Shown here: positions 44,257 through 57,125 of the stretch, piece by piece
Layout of the letters: each line of letters starts with the position of its first letter
Numbering within the stretch: position 1 is the first letter of the stretch
From: Ancylostoma caninum
Taxonomy: Eukaryota; Nematoda; Chromadorea; Rhabditida; Ancylostomatidae
Length of the DNA: 64,000 nt
Direction of reading: 5' to 3'
Assembly: GCA_037903475.1 (NCBI GenBank)
Contig: JBAJFG010000227.1
Coordinates: 62,001 to 126,000 of the forward strand
Position numbers and translations under genes: made by a program
Notes under the pieces: generated by a model
What the model was told of the DNA's origin: nothing
The model's input: only the letters and a program-made list of their open reading frames with translations
Databases searched by the model: none

Positions 44257-45740
44257 AACCAAATTTGGAAATGGGTGGAGTAGAACGATTGATTAGTACC
44301 CTAATGGTCGGTTCAATTACCCAAGGTCGAGGGTATTTTCGGCGAGTCAGTTTTTGCACGGATGAGGCCGAGCCAGAAAGCAAATTCTTTCTGAAGGCAT
44401 TAGATAAGGTTTGCTGCAATTCCACCGACGAAATCCTTTGTCCAAGGCCGTACGAGAGAAATTTTTCATCGCAAAATTTTGATCTGTCATCTTCCAAATT
44501 TTATTAGAAATCGGTACTTGGTGGAAACTGAGCAAATCACATGTTGATAGACGCGCTATGAAACACTCTCCAGAATGAACGTAGACGCACATCTAAAAAT
44601 TTCAACACGGTCGAGGAGTATGATCACGAAGAGAGCACATTTATAATTCTTCAACCTAATGTGTAGTTTCATATGTGGATATTACATTTAGATCTGATAG
44701 TGGAGACTCGACGTACGGAGAACCCACGCACTAGCGCTGACTCTTGGAAGGCCAAGAGACAAACATATTATATTTTGTTCCGCGATGGTATGTAGTTTTT
44801 TTTGCAGAATTTCGAAGCGCAGCGTGGGGCTTCAAAGGCTAAAGAACTGCTTGAGTTAGTAGTGCTCATTAACTTCGTCCCTCTACTAAAGGAATCCCCA
44901 AAAGTCTCGTGCTTTCTTGGAGCCATTTCAACAGCAAGAAACATACCAGAACGCTTTCAAATTGAAATACAGGGTGTTAGCATGAGTTCCAGCCCTTCCT
45001 TCAGTTATAAATTTCTCCTCTCATTCGTTACCATCTAGCTATGTTTTACATGTTACTCGAAAGCACTTTTTTTGCTCTACAAAAGAATTGTAATAGTGGT
45101 CCCAGAGGCAACAATACTCGTATGATTCAAGCCTACAAAATGAAGTGCATATAGAGCTCTCTTGTCTACAATCGCAGCCCTGACTCCTTCGAACAGTGTA
45201 GGAGGCCTGAATATTCGTTCCCATTGAATGGGAATGAGATGTTGTTTTTCCCCCACTTCACGTTTCCCTTCTTGAACAAAAAAATTGGGTAAAGAAATTG
45301 TTTTGAAAAGAACCATAATCACGCGGCTGTAGAGGATGGAAAGCGCTTTTGAAAGGTATACGATGATTCGTCGAAGAATAGCAAATTGGCGGAAAGTTGT
45401 CCCAAAACAGGGCCTTCATCAACACCAAGTAGTTAGCAATTGAGGCCTATGTAGTCGCCATACTCCAATCCTCTGCAGAACACTTTACAGATGACACAGC
45501 AGAACACAGTGGCGAAATCGGATTGGAGTAAACTCCATCTAATACATCTCGCTAAGATGGCTGTATGATGAGGATCCTTCTCTCCTCCGAGGGCTTCTCT
45601 AAGGTACTTGAAATTGAATGAACGCTGAGCCGACGCCGTTTATAAATATACAGAATGGATTGTTCTAAGAATCATTAAACGCATTCTGCAAGCTTTACAC
45701 TAGGCCACACTCAGACGTGTACTCAATTACGATCGCGATT
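44257..45740. other. Unannotated stretch
   Basis: Short ORFs occur on both strands but none carries a family signature. The minus strand at about 45410-45190 contains a segment (KRFPSST-like, then a hydrophobic run) weakly similar to the minus strand at 37030-36780, possibly remnants of one gene family or repeat. Confidence 0.25.
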
Positions 45741-45769
45741 GCAAGAGGGTAGCAATCGCCGCGATTTTT

Positions 45770-46246
45770 TCACTCGTCCAAATGCTTGAGAGCACTAAAA
45801 TCGCCATGTGGAAGCATATCTATGCGTTCGCTAACTATTTCCTCATGACGTCTATTCGGAAGAAGCAGCTGCATGACCGACGGGCCAAATGTTAGAATGA
45901 TCGCGAGCGCTGAAAGCACAAGAGTTATTGGGTCGAATCGCGGAGCTATGTAGTAAGGAGCAAATTGGTAAAAGGCAGAAACCAATACAGACAAAGTGCC
46001 ATCAGCTAAAATTTAGCTGTATTCCTCTGCGGTCGAAGGAAATGCTCGAGAGAGTGCATGGATGAACGGAAGAAGAAGATGAGGAACGGAGGGCAGCGCT
46101 CCTCCGGCCGCAGCAGCGACAAACAATGTGGCCGTTGAGCAGCATCGATCCCAGCAGGTGGACAAAAAACGATCACTCAAGCGGCCGCGGACCGCACGTA
46201 GCACATCGGCAGTACCGCCGGGCTCAGCTGAGTCCGCGGTTAGCAC
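45770..46246 (-). pseudogene. Membrane-protein-like ORF broken by a single stop
   Basis: Two minus-strand open stretches (46246-46013 and 45994-45770) are in the same frame and separated only by a TAA at 46015-46013. Read together they give about 158 residues: an N-terminal part with ATLFVAAAAGGALPSVPHLL and ALSRAFPSTAEEYS, then after the stop two hydrophobic segments, LSVLVSAFYQFAPYYIAP and ITLVLSALAIILTFGPSVMQ, and a charged C-terminus ending HLDE. The TAA may be a mutated CAA. No intron with GT-AG edges removes it. I do not recognise the family. It could be a multipass membrane-protein pseudogene or a chance ORF. Confidence 0.35.
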
Positions 46247-46529
46247 TGCGAGCTGCTGGCGGGCCGACTACGAATGTTACAAAGCTCTGGATCGGCCGCG
46301 AGGGTGTCACCTTGCGGCCGTATGAGCCGCGCCGCTCATGCGGGTGTTCTGCAGCACATTCCACGGACCCATGAAACGAATTCCGCGTTATCATAACATT
46401 TCGGTGCTTTCGAAAGCGAATTGTTGGATCCAGCGACGTCATGGCGGAGGCGTTTGATGTGCTGTGCTGCTTCCAGTGCGAAAAACTGAACACATGTCCG
46501 CTGTAGAGCATCTGTTCGGCGAGCACCTC

Positions 46530-49500
46530 TAAGGCATGATTTGATAGATGTGGACGGGAGTTATGATCTCGTTATCCGCTGCAGAAGCCATAAGTTTTGC
46601 AAATTTGCCAGGCATGCCCGTTCTAATGTAAGAGTCGATTAGTTCTAACAGATGATCTATGCTACCTCTAACACATTTCGATGACCTTTAATCTCTCAAA
46701 GAATGCTTCAGCGCAACTGCAGATCCTGGTCCACAGGTGAAACCGAAAAGAATACCTGCCCTTCAACTTTTTCTCCTTTGTGTTTTAACTTATCATTTTA
46801 CTTACCTAGAGACATTTGGTGTAGCACGACATCGCGGGATTGTTGATACAATAAGGTTTCCTCTTTCTCGAATATTCAGTTTTTTTTAACATTTTTCTTT
46901 AGGTCACTAGTCCAACTGGATGCATTATTCGTTTTTCCCTTACTCAAAGTGTAATCAAGGGTGCCATACGTTCCTATAACAAAAAATAAGAAAATGAGGC
47001 TTTAAGAATCGATCGCGAGAACACTTAGACATTCGTCTGGATAATCTTCATACACTTTGTTGACGGATCTTCGCTACTTTTTTGTTACAGCTACGTCTTC
47101 AATGAAATTTCAATCATTTCTGGAAAACCCCTGCACAGATTTCGGAAATTTTCTGGATAGACGTCGAACCCTCCCCCCTCCTCTTTGTTGTCTCCGAAAT
47201 CACAGAAAGACTATACTATACTAGACTATCTATACTTACACTGCAATTTACCATTCCGCAAAGTGCTGGAAGCTAGAAAGAAGCTAGAAGAAGCTGACTC
47301 ATGACTAAAAGAAGCAGACCACCAGCGAAACACCTGACACTAGCGACATCCAGATTTTTCTGAAGAACCAGTGGAAGGGACTGAGGAATGCAGCCATCTC
47401 GGTCTCGCTGTGATGATGTCCCATTCAGTCAAAAGGGTAACCGCAAGATAAACCAACACAACTCTTCATGGAATGAATGACCCGTTATGGCATGGAGGAG
47501 CAAAATGTATTTAAACAAATAGGAATCCAAAGATGGATAGGCGTTTTTTGGCATTGATACGATGGAAAATCGCATTTATGGCAGAGCCGAAGCTTTGGCC
47601 TCCCGATCATGGTTGTTCCATCGTTGCAAATTTCTCGCTTCGGCGCTCTCCCAATCCCGTCCCCTGCCTTCCCCCCCTCCTCACGCTACATTTAGATGTC
47701 TGAATTTTCACGTTTCCTCCTTGTGTGACATATCAGGTTAGTGCGAAATTGCCGTTTTGAGCATGCACAAATGAACTCTTCTCTTCTGTGGGATTTGAGC
47801 AATTTTATGCTAACTTGTGTGATCTTCTGCAAGTGTTTTCCCTTCGCCTTCAAAAGCCGCTTGAATATCCTGACTACCTCTTTTCATTGAACAAACGATG
47901 AGCTGACGCTATTCTCGGGTGATCGTAGTTAATGACTTCAAACTCGATCACTCTGAATCGGAGCTATCCATAATCTTGCATTTGTTTTAACTTGGAATCG
48001 CCTTCCCAATGGACAGTGACCTAGTTGTTTGCGAAGTTTTCTCCCTACGTTTTTAAACTCAAATATAACCATGGTCGTGGTCGCCGGATGTCGCTGGACG
48101 ATCAGGCGTTGAGAGCAGCCGTGGAACCAAAACCGGATCTTACCATCCTGAGTGGATATGGATAGAGACGTCTTCCCACTGCTAAGCTTTCCTAGTCTTC
48201 TCTCTAAGGGGGAAGGTAATGTCAAGAGTTTGGTGGTGTTGCAAAGATGTGCTTGACTGCAGCCTTCTCCAACCTAGGCAATCATTGACAGCAGAGTCCT
48301 AGTATTGTAACTTCGACTTGACGTCTGAAAATCTGATGCAGGTGTGGTAGGTAGTGGTGAACAGAATCAGGTTTTCCTCTGCTGCAGGGTAGCACTGAGC
48401 CTCTCACTCAAAAACTCGACCGGCAAAAACTGGCACAATAAGGCATCGAGTATCTCACCCATTTTATTCATTCCTTAGACATTTTCCTCACTGAATATCA
48501 CTTTTTACGAGTTCCAAATGCAAGCCTGTGACAGCAGCAGGTTACTGATCTAGAACATGCCTTTCAAAAACCTATAGATTTTTGCGATCTCAGTTTTCAT
48601 GGTAGAGGCGCACTATTTTAAGTAGATTGCTGGCAGCGTTCAGCGAATCGAACGAGCATTAAACTGATGAAGAACGTTGTGCTTAAGTCGAATTATGACA
48701 TTTTGAAAAGGAGTCTTCGTTTCGACAATTAAAGGCAGCACCCACGGAAATTTTCATATCCGAGGTTTTGATCGTTTCTGAGCCTTAGCAATAGTTCTAA
48801 CAATTTGGCGAAGAAAGTAGCGCGGAAAACTCAACCGTTTCTGAGATATAATTGGTGAAACGTCCAAGATCCTGGTTCAGTAGGATCAGCGTGGGGTCGT
48901 TCGATCGAGTGGTGGCGGCAACGAATCGTTGCTGCCAGCTGATTTGGTGGTTAGCCATTTCTTTTCTTTTTTCTTGTTATTGTAGAGCTATTTTTTGGTC
49001 CTTGACTTTCATTTTTGCACTACTTGGCATGATAAATTTTTTACTTGTTACTCCACAAGAAATGTACTGGTTTAGTTACCTATAATTGGTGATATAATTG
49101 GTGTATGGTTGATCTTCGTCAGTGACTCGTTTTCGAATTTTTTTTTCATTTCTCAGAGTTTGTTTTGGAATTCGTTGATGTTTCTGCCATACCTTGACTG
49201 GTCAGGCTATCTTATCTGTCTGCCTACCGTGACTTTACGAATGCAGAGTTACGGTACAAAATGGATATAATCTTCGTTATCAGCACATCAAGTAACCTCC
49301 GTAGGCAGCATTTGCGCGGGAACTGAATCTTCAAAACTTCATGGGGCAGAACTATCCTAATGTTGCCGAACCCTTCTTGTTTTGTTTCTAAATTACATAA
49401 GGAAAACTTTTTGTTTTCCTTATGTAATTTACTTTGCTTTCCAATTTAATCTGGTAATTAGTTCCTGCATCCCTCCTATTCTTTTTCACAACTGTCTTCT

Positions 49501-49902
49501 TATCATTTTTTTCCCTGCGAAGCATCAATGACGCTCAACTTAACTGCTATTGATTCAAATTAAGCAAAACTTTAGTTAATCAAACAGAGCATGATTGTAG
49601 ACTGAGTAATGAATACCATTATACCTATTTGCCAACACTGAACATTGTACTTTTTCTAATGAACGGAACTCAGAAAGACGAGGAAACATCCACAGGTTAA
49701 CAAAACAACACCGGAAAAGAACAGCAGAATATTGGCAGTTACTCTGAGAGTTGTACTGAAAGTATCTCGTCACATTGTATGGTATAAAAATGACAAGTTT
49801 TTCTCAAACTTTCGAAGCTGCATCAACCCAGTGTGTGCCTGGAAATGAGCGAAAAAGGACGAGTCCCCAGAGTTAGCACAAATAAGCACCAGGAGTGTCA
49901 CT
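46530..49902. other. Long stretch without a supported gene
   Basis: The minus-strand ORF at 48225-47938 (95 aa, basic) and the plus-strand ORF at 48852-49085 (hydrophobic tail) match nothing I know and lack splice partners. The only clear structure is the hairpin at 49390-49430. Confidence 0.35.
49390..49430. repeat. Perfect 18-bp hairpin with a T5 loop
   Basis: AAATTACATAAGGAAAAC (49390-49407), five T, then its exact complement (49413-49430). The stem is perfect, so it is recent or under selection. It lies outside genes, 520 bp downstream of the LDLa gene stop on that gene's strand. Confidence 0.7.
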
Positions 49903-49924
49903 GCGAAATGAAATATTTTAAAAC

Positions 49925-49930
49925 TTTATT
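49925..49930 (-). terminator. Polyadenylation signal of the CBM14/LDLa gene
   Basis: AATAAA on the minus strand, 22 bp after the stop codon at 49953. The position implies a very short 3'UTR, normal for nematodes. Confidence 0.65.
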
Positions 49931-49952
49931 AATAACGTGTATAAATTATGGT

Positions 49953-52900
49953 TCAGTAGCAGTACTTTTCATCGCTGCCGTCATTGCAGTGCGGCGTCCC
50001 GTCACACCAATTCTGCCTTGGAATCGACTGTTGTTGGTTCTCACACGATATCAACTTCGCATCCAAGTGTCCTAAAATCGAGTTTTCTCAAAGGATGTGT
50101 TTAGAGTTCATCGCGTTGCAACCTCTGCGCACTTGCAAAGTGTCCAAAAGTGGCTGCTCATGTGTGGAAGCGTACGCGTACTATTTTCTTGTGGTCTCGA
50201 TTGGCGATTGCTTTCGCGATGCGACATCGCAGATGTTCGTCGCGCGCTGCTCATACTTTTCTTTTCGAAACTTACGCGATTCGCTAAGCTCGCGTCGCGT
50301 CTGCTAGCAGCGGTGCGTCGTTCTCGTTGACGTTGTTGTTCAGAAATTTAATTCCTTAATTTCCCTCTTCCTCCAGTAGTTTCATCTTACAAACTGCTTA
50401 ACTCCGCTATGTGTTTCGTCGTTCATATTGTGGTCATCGCTGCAACGCAATCCCCCTCGCGACGAAGTATAAGCTTAGCTATGAAGATGGCTATTCATGG
50501 GTATTATTAAGATCAACTTACGGCAGTTCAACTCGTCCTCGCCCATCGCGCAGTTTCTTACACCGTTACAGTGGTCCGCCCATTCGATGCATGGCGGTCC
50601 CTGTTGGGAGAGGTGGCACATGAATTTGCCGACGCACACTGCAAACATGTGAAGAAATAGGTAAACATGTGAGATTTCTGATTGTGCTGAAGAAAATGTA
50701 AGCGTTGCTTTTCGAGGGAAGCGCAAGCATGACATCGCTCCCAGTAGGCCTGTTAGGCCTCCAGGAAGTGGCCGACCTCCTTATGGACAGCATGTGGGCA
50801 ACGTATATCAACGTTATATCTCCCGTAAACTCGAAAAATGGCATGAAATGAACATGGTTTTCGTGATCTGCGCATCAAAAACCCTACTAGAGCAAAGCTT
50901 GAGCGAAAATTCGGCACAGCAATTATAGTAGCCCCGCCCATCTATGATATCGATTGATGAAGCCGCACTGCAGCCGTTCGCAGCCCAAGTCTCCAGTTCA
51001 GAGCGCAATGAATGCTGATAAGGGCTCTATTCAAAAAGACCACGACTTTAATTTTCCTTCATTCGGAAAAGAGCTTTTATCAAATAACTGTACTCCTATT
51101 GAATCTACCTACATCTCAATATTTCCAGGAATATTTACCTTTTCCTACTTATGTTCGGAAAAAATCCTTTTTCTAAGCTGCTCATCACACGAAAAAGGGG
51201 CAAACTTCTAGCAAAAGAAATAGTTTTTTTCTTGAAGCAATTGCAAATTCCCAGAGGTAGGAGGTTTCTAGAGGCCTTTTAAGCGGACTCATCCACTCAC
51301 TTGGATCTCTGTTGCAGCCGAGTTCATCGAAATTGCTCCCGTCATTACAGTCGTCGGGCACGCCATCGCACCGCTTCTCCGCCGGGATGCATCGGCCAGT
51401 CTTCACGCAAGCGAACTCGTAACGCGAGCAGGAGGCTGCAAAATTGAATAACAGACTTGGCGATGTTTTTATCCAAGCAAATATAATACAAAAAATGAGC
51501 CTACTTTCATCTTTTGATACCACCACCCCCCCCCACATCGTCAATTTGTTTTCGTAGACCTGATGTGTTGACAGGGAACGATTTTGTAACAGTAACTCAC
51601 GGCAATTGTTCTCATCGTCGCCGTCGGCGCAATCGCGATGGCCGTCGCAGCGTTTCGAGATGGGAAGACACTGTTGTGGCATGGAACAGCATGCGAACTC
51701 CATCTCGCTGCATGACTCTTTGATGGCTGAAGACAATTTTTTTAGAATATGAGTCAGAAGCACCTTTGAACTTGCGCAGCCAGTGCGATTGGAGCACGTA
51801 CCACAGTGCAAAACGGGGTCGAATTCTGGACAGACTTTAACGGCGTTTCTGAAGTTGCAGTTCGTTATTGAACTGTCAAACGCTTGACTTTCCGAAGGGC
51901 ATCGGAGCACGAACGTTTGTCCAATAGAGCACTATAACTCTCACGTGATTACGGACAGGAGAAACATAACTACAAGGATTTCAGTTGCCCTCGAATAAAG
52001 GTAATAACTAGATATACAACACAGTAGTTATCCTATATTTTTTATTTTAATGCTTGAAATAATCAGGTATCCATTCCACTCTGCACAAAACATACCTGAT
52101 AGAATGTCGATGAGCACGAGGTATTCCAGATAAAGTGCTCTATCCTTTGCAAGCCATAGGTAGCCAGAAGTTGATCAGGGAATTCGAACTACAACCACCG
52201 CAGAGACATCATAGACTTCCTCCAACAGAAAATGAAAAGAAAACTATGCCAGTTTTCACGTACCTTGTCGCAGAAGTTGATTTCATAAGCGCCACTAGGC
52301 CTTCCAGAGTCGGTTGCTGGTGGAGGCGTTGACGTCATTTGGGGCAGCAGCATACCAGGCTAAGAAACAGGGGAAGTCAGATTCCACGACTGCATTGAAA
52401 ATTGTTGCGAGGAAGACTCGTGGAGCCCAAAAATACAAAAAAAAATTGAATTTTTCAATGGCGGACCTGTCTAGGAGCAACGAAGTTAGACGGTTGGGGT
52501 GCAGCAGTCCCTGGAACTTCATAGATGACCTTATGCGGAACAGCTGGTGGTGGGATGCCAGGGATGTTAGGATTGAAATCCCATGTGCCTTCCTTAAAAT
52601 GTGGAATTAGGACATCGCATCTGTAGCTTACTGAATACTTTTAAAGATTTTAAAGAAGTGTGAATTTTCTAGGCATAGAATTTAATTCTCTACGAGTAAA
52701 AGAAGCAAAAAGTAAGAAATTTTGGAATTCTTGTGTTTGTTTCATCAGGTTGGCACTAGTTTGGGTGATTTTTAGAGAAAAGTAGCCATTCCAGCATAGG
52801 GTTTCTCATTCATGGTTACATCGAAATGTTCCAAAAGAGAGGAGTGGTTGTTGATAACTCGGACGAAACTTTCAAAAAGTGAGAAAATGGTTAGAATACT

Positions 52901-53338
52901 AAAATTCCAAATAAATATGTAGTTTCGGTCAGTTTTTTGGCATAATTCCAGGCAAAATTAACCTCACAGGCAACATTTGGGCGCGCTGGACAAGCAAAAG
53001 TCCTTCTTGAACTTGGAAGTAACTTCCAGCACTTTCCATGAGTGAAAATGTGACACATTTTCTTTTTCAATTCATTGTGAAGCTATCTCTTAGGCACTCA
53101 ATACCTCGTAGTCTTCGCCTCCTCGGAGATGTCCCCGTGTCCCAGCCATTCCAGGTGAGACGACGGGTCGTATCGCTGGCATTTGAGGGCTCCCCTTAAA
53201 TTGTTGATACCATACTGAGGACAGGATAAATATCGAATAGTTGGGTAAGTTTAATTGGTAACTTGGAAACCTATAGAAGAAATTAGAAGAAACGGGAGGA
53301 AAACACATACCTTCCTATGTTCTTTCTAGGGTTATTTT

Positions 53339-53373
<35 letters not shown>

Positions 53374-54260
53374 TTACAAACCTTCAATTTTTGACTTGTT
53401 TGAAGTCAAATATTCTACTGCGAATACAGTACATAGTTGACACTAGTCTAATCCTAGTCTAGCTAATTTTAAGAGAGGAATAGCAATGCTGGATTATTAC
53501 GGAGACGGAAATCTATAAGTAGAAAGCCATTACTAACTGGTGTTATAGAGTTACTTTCATAGGAACACAGCATAAGCATCCAAGCACATCCCAGCCCCAC
53601 TATTTGAGCACTAGGGGTGGGTATAGAAAATTTCTGGACTGGCAATGGAAGAAAACAAATCGGATCCTGTAAATGATTCATTTTCTCCCTAATACGTAAT
53701 TGTTTTCTATCCCGAGCCTCTCAAAGCGTAACGCTCTCGCACTTGACCCGATCCTTTCTCAGTTTTTCAATGTTTTCCTGGGAGGAATTTCTCCCAATTC
53801 TTCAAAATAACCATGTGAATATTTACGACCAAGATTTACTGGTCTCTAGGTCCGAAACTTTTGCTAGTTGGAGAGATTTAGAGATCCGAGAGCAGCCAGA
53901 AACACGAGGAAGTCAATTGAGAGGAATCAAAGGATACGAGGGAATTCAGAAATTTACTTCACAATCTTCCTCATAGCAGTAGCATTCGAGTAGGCATCCA
54001 AACAGTCGTGATGACAAGCAAATACATCGTTTCTTCTTTTTAGCAAAACTCGGGCGCTTCTCATTAAAGATTTCTCAATACAGTGGCATGGAATTTTCTA
54101 GATAAAAGTTTTCCTATGCTGGTTATTTGAGAGACCTTTTAAGGTACCGTCGCATTTGCAATTTGCAGAGAATGCTTTGGTGACTTACGTAGCCGTTTGA
54201 TGGCATCCATTCATAGCTCAGCGCAGATGAGACGAGAAGCAACAAGGAAACAAGGATCAT
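49953..54260 (-). CDS. Secreted chitin-binding (CBM14) protein with four LDL-receptor class A repeats
   Basis: Exons: 54260-54189 (signal peptide MILVSLLLLVSSALSYEW), 53270-53105, 52592-52467 and 52359-52264 (Pro-rich linker ending INFCDK), 52188-52096 and 51931-51802 (CBM14: Cys of FCDK, then NTSCSSTFYQCSIG, RCPSESQAFDSS, ITNC), 51726-51601 (LDLa 1, RCDGHRDCADGDDENNC), 51435-51301 (LDLa 2, KRCDGVPDDCNDGSNFDELG), 50638-50522 (LDLa 3, HCNGVRNCAMGEDELNC), 50071-49953 (LDLa 4, WCDGTPHCNDGSDEKYC, stop). From exon 2 on, all phases agree. Exon 1 ends in phase 0 but exon 2 needs two bases, so a small exon is missing or one edge is wrong. The product, about 390 aa, is probably extracellular, binding chitin in eggshell, pharynx or cuticle. 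Insect chitin deacetylases share the CBM14+LDLa pair, but no deacetylase domain follows here. Confidence 0.82.
53340..53371. repeat. (CT)16 microsatellite
   Basis: Thirty-two bases of pure CT dinucleotide in the first intron of the CBM14/LDLa gene, 70 bp upstream (in gene sense) of exon 2. It is likely length-polymorphic. Confidence 0.95.
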
Positions 54261-54275
54261 TGAGCCTGGAATAGA
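54261..54275 (-). promoter_or_regulatory. Candidate spliced-leader acceptor of the CBM14/LDLa gene
   Basis: On the minus strand TTCTATTCCAG ends at 54266, five bases before the initiator ATG (54260). An acceptor this close to the start, with no coding exon upstream, is the usual form of an SL trans-splice site in nematodes. Confidence 0.5.
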
Positions 54276-57125
54276 ACCAACTATCTAGGCTGAGCACTGC
54301 TTTTCATGGTTCGCACTGCATCGAAACGAATAAGTTCAACTGCTGAGGCAAGGATTACGAAGTGGACGATGAAAGCGGTGTCCATTGCAGCCCAAACTCT
54401 GTCGAGCGTGGGCGATGGTGGATGAGCCACTTAGAGAAAGCTCGAGTTCAATGTTTGCTACTCGACGGTCAAGGTGTGAAAAAGAGGATCAGTGGTCTGT
54501 CGCGGCTCGCAAGAACAGGAATTTTTCGTGCTGACCGGGCCAGAGATGAGGACCGGTCTACGGACGATAGACATATACATAGAACAGCGGACCACATCAA
54601 GGCATAATCGACTAGTTCATCCATTTCCTGTTCCTGGAAAGCGTCAGTCCTGAACGAAATCGTTGTTGGCTTAGTTGATTTTGGTCACCAGTATACATAT
54701 GTACGCCTTTATTTGGGATATGCAAAAGAAATCGTTCCTGATCCAGCACTCCCTCACCTGTTTGTCAAAATTCTAACTAGTTTCCAGACGAAATAAAAAG
54801 AAAGAAAGGAAAAATGCTCGTACATTCAGATCAGTGACGGCAAGAATTTTGAAACAATTGTGATAAGACCAATGCTAATTTAGAATCGCTGATGTATAGT
54901 CGCTCGTGCGATTGTCCATTTATTTGCACTCGTCTGTGCCCCCCATTCGGAGACTAGAGCCATTGCCTCTAATAACCTTCGAGTAAACATTTGCAAGTGT
55001 TCTCTCTCTTAAAAATCAGTCTCTATTAGTGCAGTTGTTTGCTGCCACTTTCTCAACATCGCGACTCCTTCAGAAAACAAAGGAAAAAGAGGGAAGAGAG
55101 TCAAAGTCCTAATTCTGACGGGATTTTTATAGAATATCTCGTTTTCCGTTTTCCTCTGTGCTTCTGTTACTAGCCAAGAGCCTCTTTGCTTCAAGCCTGA
55201 AACTTTAAAAAAATATTGTCTCTTTCTAGGTGCATCCGTGAAGTTATAGTTGCTCCTCTTGTCACTTTCAAAAATAGTAAACGGAGCTCCTTAACAAACC
55301 AAGAATAATTAATCAGACATGATGCTCAAAGACAGAAGTATATTAAATTTTGTACATAGTTCTTCACTATCACGCACTTAGTTCTACAAGCGTCTGGCAC
55401 AAGTCTTACGAATTCTCCATTTCAATTTTCTCGAAATGTTTTTTCCCATCTGTCATGCACCGTTTATCAACAAAACACGCTTATGAACGCAGTAAATTAA
55501 TAAATAAATAAATAATTTCCGACGATCCAGAAAACTTTCCTGGGGCGTGCGATCGGCCAAAAATGGGCATGGCCCTGGCCCAAGCTATTAAGTAAATAGT
55601 TTCAAATCTGGATTGTCGAAAACAAATATTTGAAAAACCACAATTCAAATAAGGGGTTGAAATTGAGTTGAGACGACACTTTTATCTGCTTTATAATCAG
55701 GAAAAGCTTTGATTAAGGACATTCTTCAGGCGAAATATAGGCCTTGCGATTGCTGTATCAGTGGAATGGCGGCTATTGTTGTATCCATGAAACGGCTTCA
55801 TTTCGATTGATGGGAAGGCGGATACACGGCTGTCTGAGCCTCTAAGACGTAATTTTTTGGGCAATCGGTGCGCATGCTAGTACTGTGTGTCAATAGGGGG
55901 TAAGCTTTCCAAAGGAGTGTTTGTTACCATCCCAAATGCTGTTGCGATAAGCATTTCTCAAAGGCAGTATGTCACCTCGTTTTAGTGTCTGAGCTTTTAC
56001 CAGATTCTGGATCTCCTCAATGCGCTGAATCCAACGATATACCTAAAATGCTACAAAAAGGTCTTCAAACCCTATTTTTTCAGGATGTGATTTGCAATAG
56101 TTTGTCCAGCCGAATGGACGCGTGAAGACGATGATCTTTTCGATCGGACACGTCAAGACGTGTCGGCCAGCGCTGAAGCCATGGCGGACAGCCAGCACAG
56201 TCACCGACCGCTCCGCCCAAGTGGTCCGTGAACTACACTTTCGGACCCCCCAAAACGAGGTTTTCCTCATTTCTACGCGTTTCAACGCATTGGAATCAGC
56301 GTGACGAGCAGGTCTAGAACTTGTTAATATCTGCAACCCGCAAAACGAGGTGACTCACAAAACGTGGTGACGCACCGCCTTCAAGACTAGATCAATTTTC
56401 AAAAAATGGATCTTCCAGTCAAGAGTCCATCTATAAGGCCTGACTTTGAATCGCCAGGAATGGTCGTTTGGAATTCGAGATACTGCAAAACAATTCCAGG
56501 CAACAAGACTTCTTTTTTGTACCTAACAGACCTGCCTATGCCCACACACTATCTTGTAGTCTCGGCTAGCCGTTCAAGGCAAACCGGAACTTAGCTCAAG
56601 AAAGATGTTTACTGATACTGATATTTAAAAGCGATAAAACTTAGTATCACCTTATTTCTGAAGAATTTATTTTTTGAAAATCTAACAACCGGAATTTGCA
56701 CTCAAAGATCATCCGTTATTTACACAATACAAAGCGTTGAAGTGATAATGTAAGAAAGGCACAGATGCTGAAGTAATGAGTAACTTCGAGTAATTCCAAG
56801 GCTTCCCGAAAGTCCACAATAATGCATGGACTCTGACAAGGCACAGTGACCACGAGAGAATGTTCGGAAGACTTGATGGAGCACGAAAACGTCCCACATT
56901 TATATTGGACGGTGTTCGTAGCCGGTCTGCAGGCCCTGAACAAGAATTCCTGTTGTTAATCTCAGTCTAAGAGACTCTAGCGTCTTTTTTGTGCAATAAA
57001 ATTCTGCATGGCTCAGAGCTTACATAGTGGATTAAGAAATGAAAACCATCACTGCACCAAAATGCGCTAGTGAAATGGATAATCCCATATTCTGAAATGA
57101 CCACTGGAAAGCTAAAGAAACGGAC
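54276..57125. other. Region downstream of the adducin head exons; no further exon found
   Basis: The C-terminal adducin exons (tail and basic MARCKS-like end) would be expected here on the minus strand, but no segment resembling them was seen. The plus-strand ORF at 54362-54607 (81 aa) is unrecognised. The span 55980-56340 is the second copy of the repeat at 10765-11180. The rest is unremarkable. Confidence 0.45.
55980..56340. repeat. Interspersed repeat related to 10765-11180
   Basis: Shares, in order, ATGCGCTGA, an AAACCC..TTTTTT block, AGTTTG, GTCAAGACGTG, CAGCCAGCACAG and AACGAGGTTTTCCTC with the 10.8-kb copy. The reading frames seen across it differ between the copies, so it is non-coding. 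Confidence 0.55.

Noticed and set aside
47938..48225. 95-residue basic ORF on the minus strand
   Set aside because: No recognised motif, no splice partners and no hydrophobic or repeat signature; a random open stretch is as likely.
55980..56045. Candidate next adducin exon (acceptor TTTTAG then VYRWIQRIEE)
   Set aside because: It resembles the expected GYRTGY region only superficially, and the same sequence occurs in the 10.8-kb repeat copy.
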